The notes under the pieces: generated by a model
What the model was told of the DNA's origin: nothing
Seen by the model: only the letters and a program-made list of their open reading frames with translations
Databases searched by the model: none
NCBI GenBank assembly: GCA_014871385.1
Contig: CM026424.1
Location: forward strand, 4,033,131 to 4,097,130
Source: Ceratodon purpureus
Lineage: Eukaryota; Streptophyta; Bryopsida; Pseudoditrichales; Ditrichaceae
Direction: 5' to 3'
Length of the DNA: 64,000 nucleotides
Translations under genes and position numbers: made by a program
Shown: positions 23,455-33,900 of the stretch, one piece after another
Numbering within the stretch: position 1 is the first letter of the stretch
How the letters are laid out: each line of letters begins with the position of its first letter

Positions 23455-24078
23455 ATGGACTTCGCAGTGATCACCGACTTGTTCAGCCAGAGTTGGGTCA
23501 CGCCCGAGTCAGCGATGGCTGAGCTCTTTCCAGACCTCATGCCCGAGTTGCATCGAGAATACATTGAGAACTCGGACTGGTGCTATGACTACATGACGCT
23601 GCTTGAGAACCTGCGGCAAAGAGGTGATCGATGGGTGCTGCTGATTGATTCCATGTCAGCATGGTCGGCGTATGTGGTGGCTTTCAAAGAGTCGCGAGAT
23701 GCAAGGAAGCGAAAAGACGAGTGGGGTACAGGTATGGTTCATGCATACTGGACTGAGGCCCTCACGTTGTTTATGACAGACCGGGTTATCCCATTTGAGA
23801 TTGACGAGAAACTTGTAGAAATGGAGCTCCGGGATCTTTCATTGCAGCAGAAGGTACTTTTGCGTGACCACCTGCGAAATAGTTACACCATGGAGGTGAT
23901 GGGCCCTCCTACGGGCTACAGCATTGGCCAGTCCTCCATCTCTGGACCAGGGTCTTCATCCAACGAGAGGAAAGTATTTCCTAAGTATTGGGCACCACGA
24001 GCACTGCGTTGCGGTCTTCTCTCGTGGCCTTTGCGAAGGAAGGTGCATCTCAATGCCGTGCTTGGAAAGCGATCATGA
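23455..24078 (+). CDS. Orphan gene Y, 207 aa
   Basis: ATG at 23455, preceded by a pyrimidine-rich stretch ending ATTGTAG, which could be a 5' UTR intron acceptor. The sequence is protein-like with balanced composition: an acidic Trp/Tyr-rich N-terminal half (LHREYIENSDWCYDYMTLL, RWVLLIDSMSAWSAYV), then a basic helix and LSLQQKVLLRDHLRNSYTME. The last 45 residues become Ser/Gly- then Arg-rich and may be non-coding readthrough past an unannotated splice site. No family recognised. Confidence 0.5.
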   Translation: MDFAVITDLFSQSWVTPESAMAELFPDLMPELHREYIENSDWCYDYMTLLENLRQRGDRWVLLIDSMSAWSAYVVAFKESRDARKRKDEWGTGMVHAYWTEALTLFMTDRVIPFEIDEKLVEMELRDLSLQQKVLLRDHLRNSYTMEVMGPPTGYSIGQSSISGPGSSSNERKVFPKYWAPRALRCGLLSWPLRRKVHLNAVLGKRS

Positions 24079-24723
24079 AAACAAGGTTTGTGTATTCCCA
24101 TCTTTCAATTCTTTTGCGGTAGCAACACTGATGCTGTACCATAGATATTGTCATGGTCGACGTTGTTGGTAATTTAAAATGTCTAATTGATGTTTCAGTT
24201 GAGGCAGTAGTTTCAATTATCACTTAGTTTGATATATGCCAAGAATTTTAAATGAATTGCGTATTCAGTGGTGGGCAAATGGATTGTTGCATTTTAGGGA
24301 TTTACGCCAAAGTCGAGTTGATTACATCAAGGTGACATCCGTCTGTGGAAAGTGATTTCCACGGTTGACACACCGGAATACTAATTCCGGTAGAAAAATG
24401 ATAAAAAAATTAAAAATTTTATGTTAGAAATACGGAAGTACTAAGCCTATAAGTAAAACAACCGGTTAAGCCGGTCGGTTGGATAAATCAGTGACCGGAA
24501 GGTCAGCCGGGAGAGATCCGGTCGTCTGCGGTGGAGGAGAGACGGGTACAGCCCATATGTCAGAGCCCTGACCCGGCAGACTTAAGGATAGCCGCCAAAC
24601 GGTACAACGCACACGGGGATAATGGCTGCAACCATTAAAGCGCCGCCGGTCGCGACCGTCCAATGATGAGGGGCTACGACCGTCCGTCATGATGAGCTAC
24701 GAACGGGTGGGCGCGAGGGCAGG
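24079..24723. other. Left flank of the CCGG-rich element
   Basis: No gene. At 24334-24395 there are two nested inverted repeats, TGGAAAGTGATTTCCA and CCGGAATACTAATTCCGG, where composition changes abruptly from AT-rich to CCGG-rich. This may be near one end of the element encoding the 622-aa protein. Confidence 0.4.
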
Positions 24724-24730
24724 TATAAAA
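24724..24730 (+). promoter_or_regulatory. TATA box for the 622-aa gene
   Basis: TATAAAA lies in AGGTATAAAAGGAGG, about 205 bases upstream of the ATG at 24933. This leaves a 5' leader of about 175 bases that is rich in GACGG/GAGA. Confidence 0.55.
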
Positions 24731-24932
24731 GGAGGAAGAACCGCCATGCTCTTCCTTTCTCTTTGTCATTTTGTGGCACGACGGGTCCTTGCGCTCTAAG
24801 GCGGTGGGCGCAGTTAGGGTTAGACGGTAGGAGAGAGACGGTGAGACGGAAGTGTTTCCGTTAGGCGAGAGATTGTGGTGAGGATCGTGCGTGCAGGTGT
24901 TACCGGAGTGACGGAGAGGAGGATTTAGCAGG

Positions 24933-26801
24933 ATGGGTAGGAAAGGGAAGGAACCGGCGGCGGAAGGACAGTCGTTCAGGGTACAACGGGTGATGCCGTT
25001 GATACCGGCCGGAGAGAAGGAGAAGGAGCTCCTCCGGACCGCCTTAGAGTCTATGGGTTGTGAGGTCCTACTGGACAAGGCATGGGGTTGGAAGTTTGCC
25101 CTTCCGGCCCAGGAGATCCTCGTCAAAGATCCTGAGAATCGAGGAACCATCCGGGGAGAGCCGGATAAGTGGTCGGCACAACTCTGGAGGGAGACGTATG
25201 GTTTCAAGAACTCCGGCGGCGAGGTCTCGACGCCGGAACCCCGGGACTTCGTACATCAGTATCTCAAGGGGACCGGAGACCCGAGAGAAGGATGGGTGGT
25301 GGATGACATTGCGGATCCGGAGGCCCGGAGAGTAGTAGGGTTTATGAACCCTATCTTCCATCCGGAAAAGCCCAAACGGATCACCAACAAGTGGGCGTCC
25401 GTTTTCATTGGGGCCATGATCGGTGAATTCACGGTGGACTGGGGGGTCATGATGAAGACGATAGTCGACCGACAGGTGGCCAATCTCCGGAAGACCAAGA
25501 AGCAGGCCACCTGCCTTCCGTCTTTCCTCATTCACCTCTACCGTACTAAGGGACTGTTGACTGCTGAAGAGGTCCGGGAGTACGATATGCTCTTAAGCTA
25601 TCAGCAGTTCGCTGAGCCGGAAGAAGTGTCCGACCAGGACGACGAGGATGATGTTATTGAGGTCTCCCCCACGCCGGCTAAGAGACCCCGTCCTAGCCCG
25701 GAAAAAGGACAGCCATCCGGATCACCTCGGACTCCCGCACCGGCCAAGCGAACCCTGAACACGGAGATCCAACAGCCCACCGGACCACCGGAGCACACCG
25801 GAGATCCATACCAGGACTTAGTTAACCTATCGGAGCAGGCAACGACATATGCCCGGTTCTTACAGTCGACCAGGAAGGCGGAGGGCCGGTTGGCTAGGGA
25901 GGTAATGATCCTTACGGGTTCGGACCGGTTGGAGGATTGCCTGAACATTCTTCGCAAGCAGCGGGACTTGGCCGGTCTCCAGGAGAAGCACATGGACCGG
26001 CTGGCGAAGTACCGGGAGACGAATCGGAAGCTCGAGGAGGAGGTGCGTGATGCCCGGAAGGATTTCAATGACGCCCGTGAGCGGGCAGTTGAGGCCATCC
26101 GGTCGGTCGCCGAGATCAAGGCCACTTTAGCTCTTCCGGTAGATGTGGCCAATCAGTGCGCCGTTTACCAAGCTTTCCTGACCCGTCAACCGGATCCGAC
26201 TACGAAGAATATTATAAAGTTCATGCACGACCGGACGCAGGTGATGAGGGACACATGGACGATGATGAAGAACCTGGTGGAAATCCTCGGTTACGCAGAG
26301 GCCGGTCCGTCATCAGGGCCACCGGCAAATCAAGAGGATCCCAGACCACCGTCCCCAACCAGGGAACCGGCACCGGTGCCACCTCCAGCTTCTCCGATAC
26401 GGTCGGCCATCCGGCCCGCCCAACAGGAGATAGGACACCCGCTGGAGGATCCTATTCCGGACACCTTGAGCAGTCTGCACACTCTACCCAACTTGGATGG
26501 AGTCGAGACTGTTAACCCCGGAAACATTCCCTTGGAACCGGACCAGAGACCACCACCGTTAGATTTTATACCGGTACAGGGATCTCCGGAAACGCTCCAG
26601 GTGGATCTCAGCGCAGTTCCGGTGGCGGCACGATCTCCATCCCCGGCAGCTCAAACAGAACGATCCCGGAAGTCCAGTGAACCGTCAGCATCTGCGGCTC
26701 CGGAAGAAGACCCCCCGTTGAAGAAACTGAAGCGGGTACAGAGGAAGGAACGGTTGGACGGAACCCGGCACAGTCCCCGGCTCGATAAGCACAAGGAGTA
26801 G
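24933..26801 (+). CDS. 622-aa plant transposon-type protein (coiled coil, nuclear-type basic tail)
   Basis: A single long frame from ATG 24933 to TAG 26799-26801. Residues of about 30-220 form a mixed alpha/beta region with GFMNPIFHPEKPKRITNKW, FIGAMIGEFTVDW, VDRQVANLRK and CLPSFLIHLYRTKGLLT. This pattern recalls the putative plant transposon protein domain found in proteins of large plant retroelements; the assignment is by eye. Residues 232-285 are acidic then Pro/Lys-rich (PAKRPRPSPEKG). Residues 300-410 are heptad-like coiled coil (ARFLQSTRKAEGRLAREVM, LEEEVRDARKDFNDARERA). The remainder is Pro/Ser-rich and disordered and ends in KKLKRVQRKERLDGTRHSPR, a likely nuclear signal. Codon use strongly favours CCGG-containing codons, like the surrounding non-coding DNA and unlike the host genes. 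No reverse transcriptase or integrase is near, so it may be a LARD-like or non-autonomous element gene. Confidence 0.5.
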   Translation: MGRKGKEPAAEGQSFRVQRVMPLIPAGEKEKELLRTALESMGCEVLLDKAWGWKFALPAQEILVKDPENRGTIRGEPDKWSAQLWRETYGFKNSGGEVSTPEPRDFVHQYLKGTGDPREGWVVDDIADPEARRVVGFMNPIFHPEKPKRITNKWASVFIGAMIGEFTVDWGVMMKTIVDRQVANLRKTKKQATCLPSFLIHLYRTKGLLTAEEVREYDMLLSYQQFAEPEEVSDQDDEDDVIEVSPTPAKRPRPSPEKGQPSGSPRTPAPAKRTLNTEIQQPTGPPEHTGDPYQDLVNLSEQATTYARFLQSTRKAEGRLAREVMILTGSDRLEDCLNILRKQRDLAGLQEKHMDRLAKYRETNRKLEEEVRDARKDFNDARERAVEAIRSVAEIKATLALPVDVANQCAVYQAFLTRQPDPTTKNIIKFMHDRTQVMRDTWTMMKNLVEILGYAEAGPSSGPPANQEDPRPPSPTREPAPVPPPASPIRSAIRPAQQEIGHPLEDPIPDTLSSLHTLPNLDGVETVNPGNIPLEPDQRPPPLDFIPVQGSPETLQVDLSAVPVAARSPSPAAQTERSRKSSEPSASAAPEEDPPLKKLKRVQRKERLDGTRHSPRLDKHKE

Positions 26802-28436
26802 GGTTTAGGATAAGGACCGGATAAAATGGCAGCGACTAACGATGGGGCTCCAGTGCACCCGGCTGCCAATCCGAATAGATAACGGCAGTAACTAGGAATA
26901 GAAGGCGGCCACCGGTCCGGGATTCCCGGATCCAAGATCCGGAATTTCTGGATCTCGGTGGGCCACTTGGTCGCTTTAGGAACCGATAGGTTTTAGTATT
27001 TAAGATAGACGTTTTTCCAAGGCCGGGGCCTTGTTTTTGTACGCCGTTTTGTTGTTGCAATTTAGAATATACTTTTGGATTTGTTGTGTCAACCGGCTGC
27101 TGACGGGTCCGTTGCCGTATGGTTTGTGGTTCTATTGTCTTCAGTAGTGTTCCGGAGGAGTGTTGAACAGTAGGAAGGTCAGGAGAGCGCCCGGAGAGAC
27201 TGGGGAGGTGTCAAGCGTCGAGTGTTGACGGTTTCCAGTCCCGGAAGGAGCCCGTAGGGAAGGAGAGACGTATTGCAGCAGGGCTGGTAGTCTCAAGGAC
27301 ACGGAGAGTCGTGCGTACACCGGGATCCGGAAACGGACCGGTTGCTTCCTGTAGATGGGATAAAAGCCGGATGTCCTACTGCGAACCAATCCGGAAGGGA
27401 GATAGTATAGTAGAATACTGCGCAGCCGTAAGGTGATGTCATTGTAGTATGATTTCCGTATCCGTAACCGGCACTGAGTAGTTATCCGGACCGGTCCCTA
27501 GCCGTACGGAAGGATTATTACTCCACTTCTCGGGTGGTAGATAGGAACAGTGGGGTGTCCAGCCACTATAAGTTACGGGACGGTGGAAAATCCAGCCACT
27601 TGAAAGGATAGACGGATCAGTGGGAACCGGCCACTAGTCTAAAAAGCCGGAAAATAGGAACGAGGCAAAAACTACCGGATTCGTCCAACCGTCTGTAAGA
27701 CGGTGTACGGTCGGACACTGGTGGTGATTTCCGTTAAAGTCTAAAAGAAAGAAAACTATAGGTCTTCGTGGGAACGAACACGGAGTGGTTCACTTTGGAG
27801 GGTGTTTAGTGTCAATTGAGTGCCTTCCGGAGGAATACGTATACCACGTCGTGCTACACCGTCATCAACCTAAAGTTTAAAATAGGCATTTTGCAATGTA
27901 ACATTTTCTTAAATTTAGGCTGGTAGAACTAGAATGGGGAAATCGGAATATTCTCAAATTCTACTAATGCCGCTCGGCGCTCTTAAGTGGAGTACACTAA
28001 TACGTGTAAAGCTCTTTCGTTGATTGAGGATATGATTTACGACTAGTTAAAGGATGGAACCATACTTCAACAGTGGATAGGCTTCAAAAGGCATGTATGT
28101 CCTGAACTGCATTGGTAGTGAAGAATTGCACTTGTGAACTATGATTCATGAAAATGGCCATAGTGAAGAATTCTCATCATTCAGAAGGGATGCATCCAAA
28201 CATCTACTTTCATATACTGTAGACTAGATGAATGTGAATCACACAACTTTCAGAGTTTTGGTAGCAATCTGAAGATGACTTCCTACTTTAAAGTGGGGGT
28301 TACAAAGGGTGAGCTAAATTTGGGGTCAGCAAATTAGATAATGAGCTCTAACCGTGTGTCGGATCCGATAGAGAAAAATTGCCTCACCATGATTTCTCCG
28401 ATGTTGAGTTATAGTTGCCTCACAGCAGATACCAAT
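26802..28436. other. CCGG-rich 3' region of the element, then AT-rich flank of the hAT
   Basis: 26802-27850 keeps the same CCGGA/CCGGT-rich composition as the ORF and contains no frame of note; it is probably the long 3' part of the same element. Composition reverts to AT-rich at about 27.86 kb. TGTCGGATCCGATA, one mismatch from the 14-bp palindrome, lies at 28357-28370. No LTR pair could be seen by eye. Confidence 0.4.
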
Positions 28437-28444
28437 GTCCTTAG
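28437..28444. repeat. 8-bp target-site duplication, left copy (GTCCTTAG)
   Basis: GTCCTTAG directly abuts the left hAT terminus and is repeated exactly at 37269-37276. Confidence 0.95.
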
Positions 28445-28678
28445 CAGGGTTGTTCATGGGACAAAAGGACCGGTCCGTCCGTCCGGTCCGCTCGTCCGTC
28501 CGTTAGGGGTCAGGGGAGGTCCGTTTGACCAGGACTTACGGTTGACCACCCAAATGGTGAAATGGGAGTTACCTTGGCCACCTAGGATGCCACGCGTCTG
28601 TCATGTCACCAAATATTCCACATATATTGTTGACTCGGGGGATGACGTGGCTAAGAGGAAGGGCGCCAACGCCTTGAG

Positions 28679-28834
28679 TGAGGGGGGCGCGAGCGCCTGA
28701 GAGGGGGGGCGCGAGCGTCTTGGGAAGGGGGGCGCGAGCGAGGGGGCGCGAGCGACTGGGAGGGGCGCGGGCGCCTGCGAGGGGGGGGGGCGCGAGCGCC
28801 TTTGATGGTGGGGGGGCGCGAGCGCCTGCGATGG

Positions 28835-28869
<35 letters not shown>

Positions 28870-28958
28870 CGCGAGCGCCTGCGATTGCAGGGGGGCGCAA
28901 GCAAGGGGTTTAGGGTGGGGGCGCGAGCGCCTGCGAAGGGGGGGCGCGAGCTGGGAAC
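28679..28958. repeat. Left subterminal array of GGGGGCGCGAGCG motifs with a 34-G run
   Basis: About ten copies of GGGGGCGCGAGCGCCTG-like units in plus orientation, including an uninterrupted G run near 28836-28869. The same motif, reverse-complemented, forms the right subterminal array. Inverted subterminal repeats are where hAT transposases bind in well-studied elements; that role is inferred here. Confidence 0.85.
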
Positions 28959-29232
28959 AAGAATCAACCACTGAAGGAAATTAAGACACTACTGAATTTT
29001 TCATAGTGACATAAATGAGAGAAGTTTCAATTCATGTCGAAACAAAATTACATTCAATAGCCTTAGCTAATGTTTTATGGACATTGACTAAGGTTAACAT
29101 ATAAGTATCTACGTATAAAATTTAGATATATATATATATTATATTTTTTTGTGTTTTTTTAAAATTATTTTGGAGACATATATATTATACTTTCTCTATA
29201 TAACTTCTATATGTAATATGCTAATAGATGTA

Positions 29233-32200
29233 TCACTTTTTTTTGTTTTTTTTGGCGGTGCGCCGCTCTGGATTCCTTCGAGTACCGGGCTTACCCAATG
29301 GTACTCTTACAACAATGTCTTCATCATCAGGTGCTTCTTCACGGCTATCTTCTGATGAGTAATATCCTTCTGAGGATTTCGACCCCTCGTCATCTCCATC
29401 TCCCCCCTGATTAGGCACATACTCCTCCACCGTGGAATGAATGTTGCGCAATTCGTGGTCAATTGTACCATCCACCACTGTGGTCACAATTCTTTTGATC
29501 TTCCGTCTTTTGGTCTTATCGGTGATTCCGTCCACATTCATTACGGGTAATCTACGTTTACCCACAGCCACAGGTAAAGACGGGATAGTTCCAACAGTAT
29601 ATCCTGAAAAAAAAGGGCGAACGTTTGTTGGACCTTTCCGTGACCGTATCACTCCATGACGCGTCGTAGAAGGTCCAGCTGGTAGACTTCGTCCAGAAGA
29701 AGTGAGTGGAATGCTTGTATTCGGTGTTGGAGTTAATGAACCATGCCCAGTAGAAGTGCTTGAACGAGGTGGGGGGGGTCGACCCAACCCTGCAAGTACT
29801 GCTCCGATTGAAGGTGTACTCTGGGCCAGGGGTGTTTGAAACAATCGGCCAATAGGAATTTCATCTTCTTGTCCATTTCTGACTGTCTGTGATTGTTCAT
29901 TTCTTGGAGGGCTTTCATCCAAACCTCCAGACCTGATTGTTTCCTCAACATTTACTGGCAGAGTGCCCTGGAGTTGTTCAACTTCTTCTCCTCCCTCAAC
30001 GTCTTCTGGAATTGGAATTTGCTCTCCCATGTTGTTAACCCCTTCTTCATTGTCATTGTTCGAAACGCTACGAACGGGGTAAATGTCATCATTATTGCCA
30101 CCATCGTCGCTTTGATGCTGAGTCATTTCGACTTCAAATTCATCGTCAATGTCATCGTCTGCCCGATCGTATGCGACCTCGCCTCTAGTTTGTATTTCAT
30201 TGACAACGTGGTGAGGGGAAGTAGCTGCCTCTTCATCAAATCCTGCCCAGTCAAAAACTCCATTCGGCTGGTTAACGGGTTCAGTGCGTGGCATGTCACC
30301 ATCACCATTGTCCACGGGTAACTCTGGATACTCATCATCCATACTAGCAGGAGTGTAATGAACTCCACCGTCATCACCATCGCCTTCATTAACTTCAAGT
30401 CCGTCGTGGAATCCTTCATCTCCATCATCATCACATACGTCTTCATCGTACATGGCTGGCACTTCTTCATCCGAGTCTTCGGAGAACGGTTGGTTCTCGT
30501 ACCAAAGAACAGGATCCGCTCCACGTCGTTCTCGAAAGAGCTTACTGTTCGTGTAAATGTACACCAAGTCCTCTGCCTTCTTCACGGCCAATCGGTTGCG
30601 AACCTTACTGTGAACAAAGGAATACATGCTCCAATTTCGCTCACATGATGATGCCGAGCATGTTAACGAAAGGATGCGCTTTGCTATCAACGGTAACGCA
30701 TCGCCCCCAACCCGCTGCCACCATTGATGAGGTAGCATCTTAGTCTGTCGAATGTTTGGGGCCTCCAAAGGGCTGAATGGACCGGTGCGTTCCTCAAACT
30801 GTGTTAGCTCGAACAACATAGTACCGTGGTCCAGTTTAAGGGACTCACTCAAATGAATTAGCACTTGCAGGAGTGCACGCTTCGCAGCACTGTTAGTCAA
30901 TAGCTCGTGGCTCTCCGGGAAAATGTAGGGATTCAAAATGGCGCCTGCGTAATGGAGATCTGTCAACATCATCTTCCATCTCTTCGTAAAATGTTTCTCA
31001 AAGCGCCCTGCTATAGCGGGGTCTAGGAAAAAAGGATCACCCTGTAGACGGAACACATGCTTCTTCAAATTATTCATGGCCAACCATGCCCTCCCCATTG
31101 CCGGTGTTTGTCCATCAAATGTCTTCAAGGTCACAACAGCCGGCTTCATAACATGCACAAGATTCTCACAACGTAACCAAAATGTCTCATCGAGAATGGT
31201 ACTCCGTACTTGACATGCTAAGGTGTGAGCTCGATACCCGTTTGACCGATTGAATAAAGTACCCACATATTCGTCCCATTTCGGACTGGCTACCACCTGG
31301 ATTAGTGCCTCCCTCAGTTCAAGCAATCGAACAATCATCAAGTACTGGCATCCAAATCTTGTCTCCGCTGGTAACAACAGAGACAACTTCGGGCTGAATT
31401 GGCGAAACAAAGCCATGGTGACATGACGGCGACGTATAAAATTTGGTATGCGTTTTGCCAAGGCAATCAGCTCTTTGAAGGTTGCTTCCTTCCCCCAATC
31501 TTCTAGTAAGAGGTCCATGATGTGAGCTGCACAACCTTGCTTGTAAATGTGAGGATAAGCTTCAACCACCTGGTCCATGGCTCCCAACATCGCACTAGCA
31601 TTGTCGGAGCAAATCTGTACCACATTCTGCGGTCCAACTTCTTTGATGTACTCTTTCAATTTCCCAGCTATGTATGCCTTTGATTTCTTGTACCCCGTTG
31701 TATCAATGGAACCCAGGAATATATCTCCTGCTGGACACACAAGCATGACATTCATCAACGGCCGATGAACAACGTTGTCCCATCCATCCGAGCAAATAGT
31801 TGCCCCGTACAAGCTAATACACTGCTTCGTTTTCTCCTCTATTCTCAACTTCAGAAGCTGCTTTGTTGGCTGGATGTGCTTGGTTCGCATTGCGTTGTAT
31901 GCTGGTGGACGGTAGACAAAACCCGCTTTCGATGTTGCCTCCACAGCAGCGATAAAAGATGGATGTCTAACCACATTGAAAGGCACATTCGCTTCGTAAA
32001 AATAGGACGCCCATTTCTCATCCAATTCATTGCGCATCCCAATCTGATAGGCCTCGGTAAAACTTTGTTGCCGCATAGATCTTGGTGTACATGAATCGCC
32101 TCTGCTTATAGGCGGAGTTGACTGAGACGGTTGAACTTGGGAAATCCTCTCCTCTTGGACCTCCTCCGTTCTCTGAGGCACTTCCGTAGATTGCTCAGCA

Positions 32201-32331
32201 GGCATAGACTGGCTAGAACATGGTGCCAAGTGTGCCAAGTGTGCCTCGCCATCACAACCTCTCATGCAGCTCTCTTCCACTCCATGCTGTTGATTTAATT
32301 TTAAAACGTCTATCTCCCAAACCAATTGCAT
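29233..32331 (-). CDS. hAT-family transposase, 1032 aa, with long acidic C-terminal extension
   Basis: One frame from ATG 32331-32329; Met-23 at 32265 is an alternative start, because residues 1-22 lie inside a copy of the 211-bp tandem repeat. Residues of about 90-350 resemble the DUF659/RNase-H-like part: SDGWDNVVHRP (181), IDTTGYKKS (209), QICSDNASAML (239), GCAAHIMDLLLEDWG (266). The hAT dimerisation region follows at 536-600, with WWQRVGGDALPLIAKRIL, SASSCERNWSMYSFVHSK and VRNRL. The first two catalytic Asp are visible at 182 and 243. Residues 605-1032 form an unusual 430-residue acidic, low-complexity tail with two basic clusters near the end (TKRRKIKR and RRNPERRTAKKNKKK). No BED zinc finger is seen at the N-terminus; one may sit in an unrecognised upstream exon. 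The frame is intact, so the element could be autonomous. Confidence 0.88.
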   Translation of the reverse strand: MQLVWEIDVLKLNQQHGVEESCMRGCDGEAHLAHLAPCSSQSMPAEQSTEVPQRTEEVQEERISQVQPSQSTPPISRGDSCTPRSMRQQSFTEAYQIGMRNELDEKWASYFYEANVPFNVVRHPSFIAAVEATSKAGFVYRPPAYNAMRTKHIQPTKQLLKLRIEEKTKQCISLYGATICSDGWDNVVHRPLMNVMLVCPAGDIFLGSIDTTGYKKSKAYIAGKLKEYIKEVGPQNVVQICSDNASAMLGAMDQVVEAYPHIYKQGCAAHIMDLLLEDWGKEATFKELIALAKRIPNFIRRRHVTMALFRQFSPKLSLLLPAETRFGCQYLMIVRLLELREALIQVVASPKWDEYVGTLFNRSNGYRAHTLACQVRSTILDETFWLRCENLVHVMKPAVVTLKTFDGQTPAMGRAWLAMNNLKKHVFRLQGDPFFLDPAIAGRFEKHFTKRWKMMLTDLHYAGAILNPYIFPESHELLTNSAAKRALLQVLIHLSESLKLDHGTMLFELTQFEERTGPFSPLEAPNIRQTKMLPHQWWQRVGGDALPLIAKRILSLTCSASSCERNWSMYSFVHSKVRNRLAVKKAEDLVYIYTNSKLFRERRGADPVLWYENQPFSEDSDEEVPAMYDEDVCDDDGDEGFHDGLEVNEGDGDDGGVHYTPASMDDEYPELPVDNGDGDMPRTEPVNQPNGVFDWAGFDEEAATSPHHVVNEIQTRGEVAYDRADDDIDDEFEVEMTQHQSDDGGNNDDIYPVRSVSNNDNEEGVNNMGEQIPIPEDVEGGEEVEQLQGTLPVNVEETIRSGGLDESPPRNEQSQTVRNGQEDEIPIGRLFQTPLAQSTPSIGAVLAGLGRPPPPRSSTSTGHGSLTPTPNTSIPLTSSGRSLPAGPSTTRHGVIRSRKGPTNVRPFFSGYTVGTIPSLPVAVGKRRLPVMNVDGITDKTKRRKIKRIVTTVVDGTIDHELRNIHSTVEEYVPNQGGDGDDEGSKSSEGYYSSEDSREEAPDDEDIVVRVPLGKPGTRRNPERRTAKKNKKK

Positions 32332-33125
32332 CGATCCCTTCTTTATGATTCTTTATAATATGTTAGAGCATTGTAGGATCCGTATGTACAATGCATTATA
32401 TTTTTTATTTTTTTAAACTCTAATCCTGCGTATTTCCACACCATGCTATTCTTTTTATTTTATTCCTTTTATCTCTTCCACTCCATGCTATTGATTTAAT
32501 TTTATTCCGTTTATCAGCCAAACCAATTGCATCGAGCCCTTCTTTATGATTCTTTTTTTTTTTTAATTATATGTTAGAGCATTGTAGGATCCGTATGTAC
32601 AATGCATTATATTTTTTATTTTTTTAAACTCTAATCCAACTCTTTTCCACACCATGCTATTCTTTTACAATTATTCCTTTTATCTCTTCCACTCCATGCT
32701 ATTGATTTAATTTTATTCCGTTTATCAGCCAAACCAATTGCATCGAGCCCTTCTTTATGATTTTTTTTTTTTTTTAATTATATGTTAGAGCATTGTAGGA
32801 TCCGTATGTACAATGCATTATATTTTTTATTTTTTTAAACTCTAATCCAACTCTTTTCCACACCATGCTATTCTTTTACAATTTATTCCCTTTATCTCTT
32901 CCACTCCATGCTATTGATTTAATTTTATTCCGTTTATCTGCCAAACCAATTGCATCGAGCCCTTCTTTATGATTCTTTATATTTTTAATTATATGTTAGA
33001 GCATTGTAGGATCCGTATGTACAATGCATTATATTTTTTATTTTTTTAAACTCTAATCCTACGTATTTCCACACCATGCTGTTCTTTTTATTTTATTCCT
33101 TTTATCTCTTCCTCTCCATGATATT
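32267..33125. repeat. Four tandem copies of a 211-bp AT-rich unit
   Basis: The landmark TGTTAGAGCATTGTAGGATC starts at 32361, 32572, 32783 and 32994, a strict 211-bp period. CTCTTCCACTCCATGCT also recurs with the same spacing. The first unit overlaps the 5' end of the transposase frame. The array lies between the divergent transposase and RING ORFs. Confidence 0.93.
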
Positions 33126-33555
33126 GATTTTATTTTATTCCCTTCGTCTCTTCCAATGTTTTATCTTGTTTGGATTTCCACATCTGTTCTAATATTAATA
33201 CACTAATTTTCTTGTAGTCAACATTATATTATTCATGGTGCATTAGATTAGTATTCCGTTATGGGATAACTCAGTTTCTAACCACCATGAGATTTATTCA
33301 TCTTGATAACATCTTTCATCCCATGTTATTCATCCCTTTTTATCCCGAGTCCCTTATTATAGTCATGATTGTTTTTCTATAATTTGATTTCTCATCCCCA
33401 AATTATTCAAATCAGTATTCCTTATTTTAATATCCCTTTTTAATTTTTAATTTTATTTTAGAGAGAAATGGTGAAAAAATCCATTGCATTTGTTTTTATT
33501 ATTGTCTTCCAACCTTCTTCAATGGTACTCCTAAGGAAATGAGAGTTTGTTTTAA

Positions 33556-33842
33556 GGGGGGGACCCTCTCGCGCCCCCCCTTGATCCCGCTCGCGCCCCC
33601 CCATACCCGCTTGCGCACCTCCCCCTGAACCCGCTCGCGCCCCCCCCATATCCGCTCGCGCCCCCCTAACTCGCTCGCGCCCCCCCCGAGACCCGCTCGC
33701 GCCCCCCCCTAAACCCGCGCGCGCCCCCCCTTAATCCCGCTCGCGCCCCCCCCCTCAGCCGCTCGCGCCCCCCCCGACCCCGCTCGCGCCCCCCTTCCCC
33801 CCCCCCCCCCCCCCCCCGACTATATAAGTGAAGGGGGCGCCC

Positions 33843-33892
<50 letters not shown>

Positions 33893-33900
33893 ACCCCCAC
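33556..33900. repeat. Central CGCTCGCGCCCCCC array and poly-C tracts
   Basis: About ten copies of CCCGCTCGCGCCCCCCC, then C runs of about 15 and 45 bases. The orientation equals that of the right subterminal array. It lies upstream of both ORFs and may be promoter-proximal. Gly-rich frames across it are artefacts of the repeat. Confidence 0.85.

Noticed and set aside
24340..27850. LTR retrotransposon with paired LTRs around the 622-aa ORF
   Set aside because: I could not find a direct repeat at the two edges, a primer-binding site or any polymerase domain, so only a generic transposon assignment is kept.
28569..28974. Pro- or Gly-rich 60-130-aa frames over 28.6-29.0 kb, and similar ones at 33.4-33.9 and 36.8-37.1 kb
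   Set aside because: They are translations of the GGGGGCGCGAGCG repeat and homopolymer tracts in several frames and strands, not genes.
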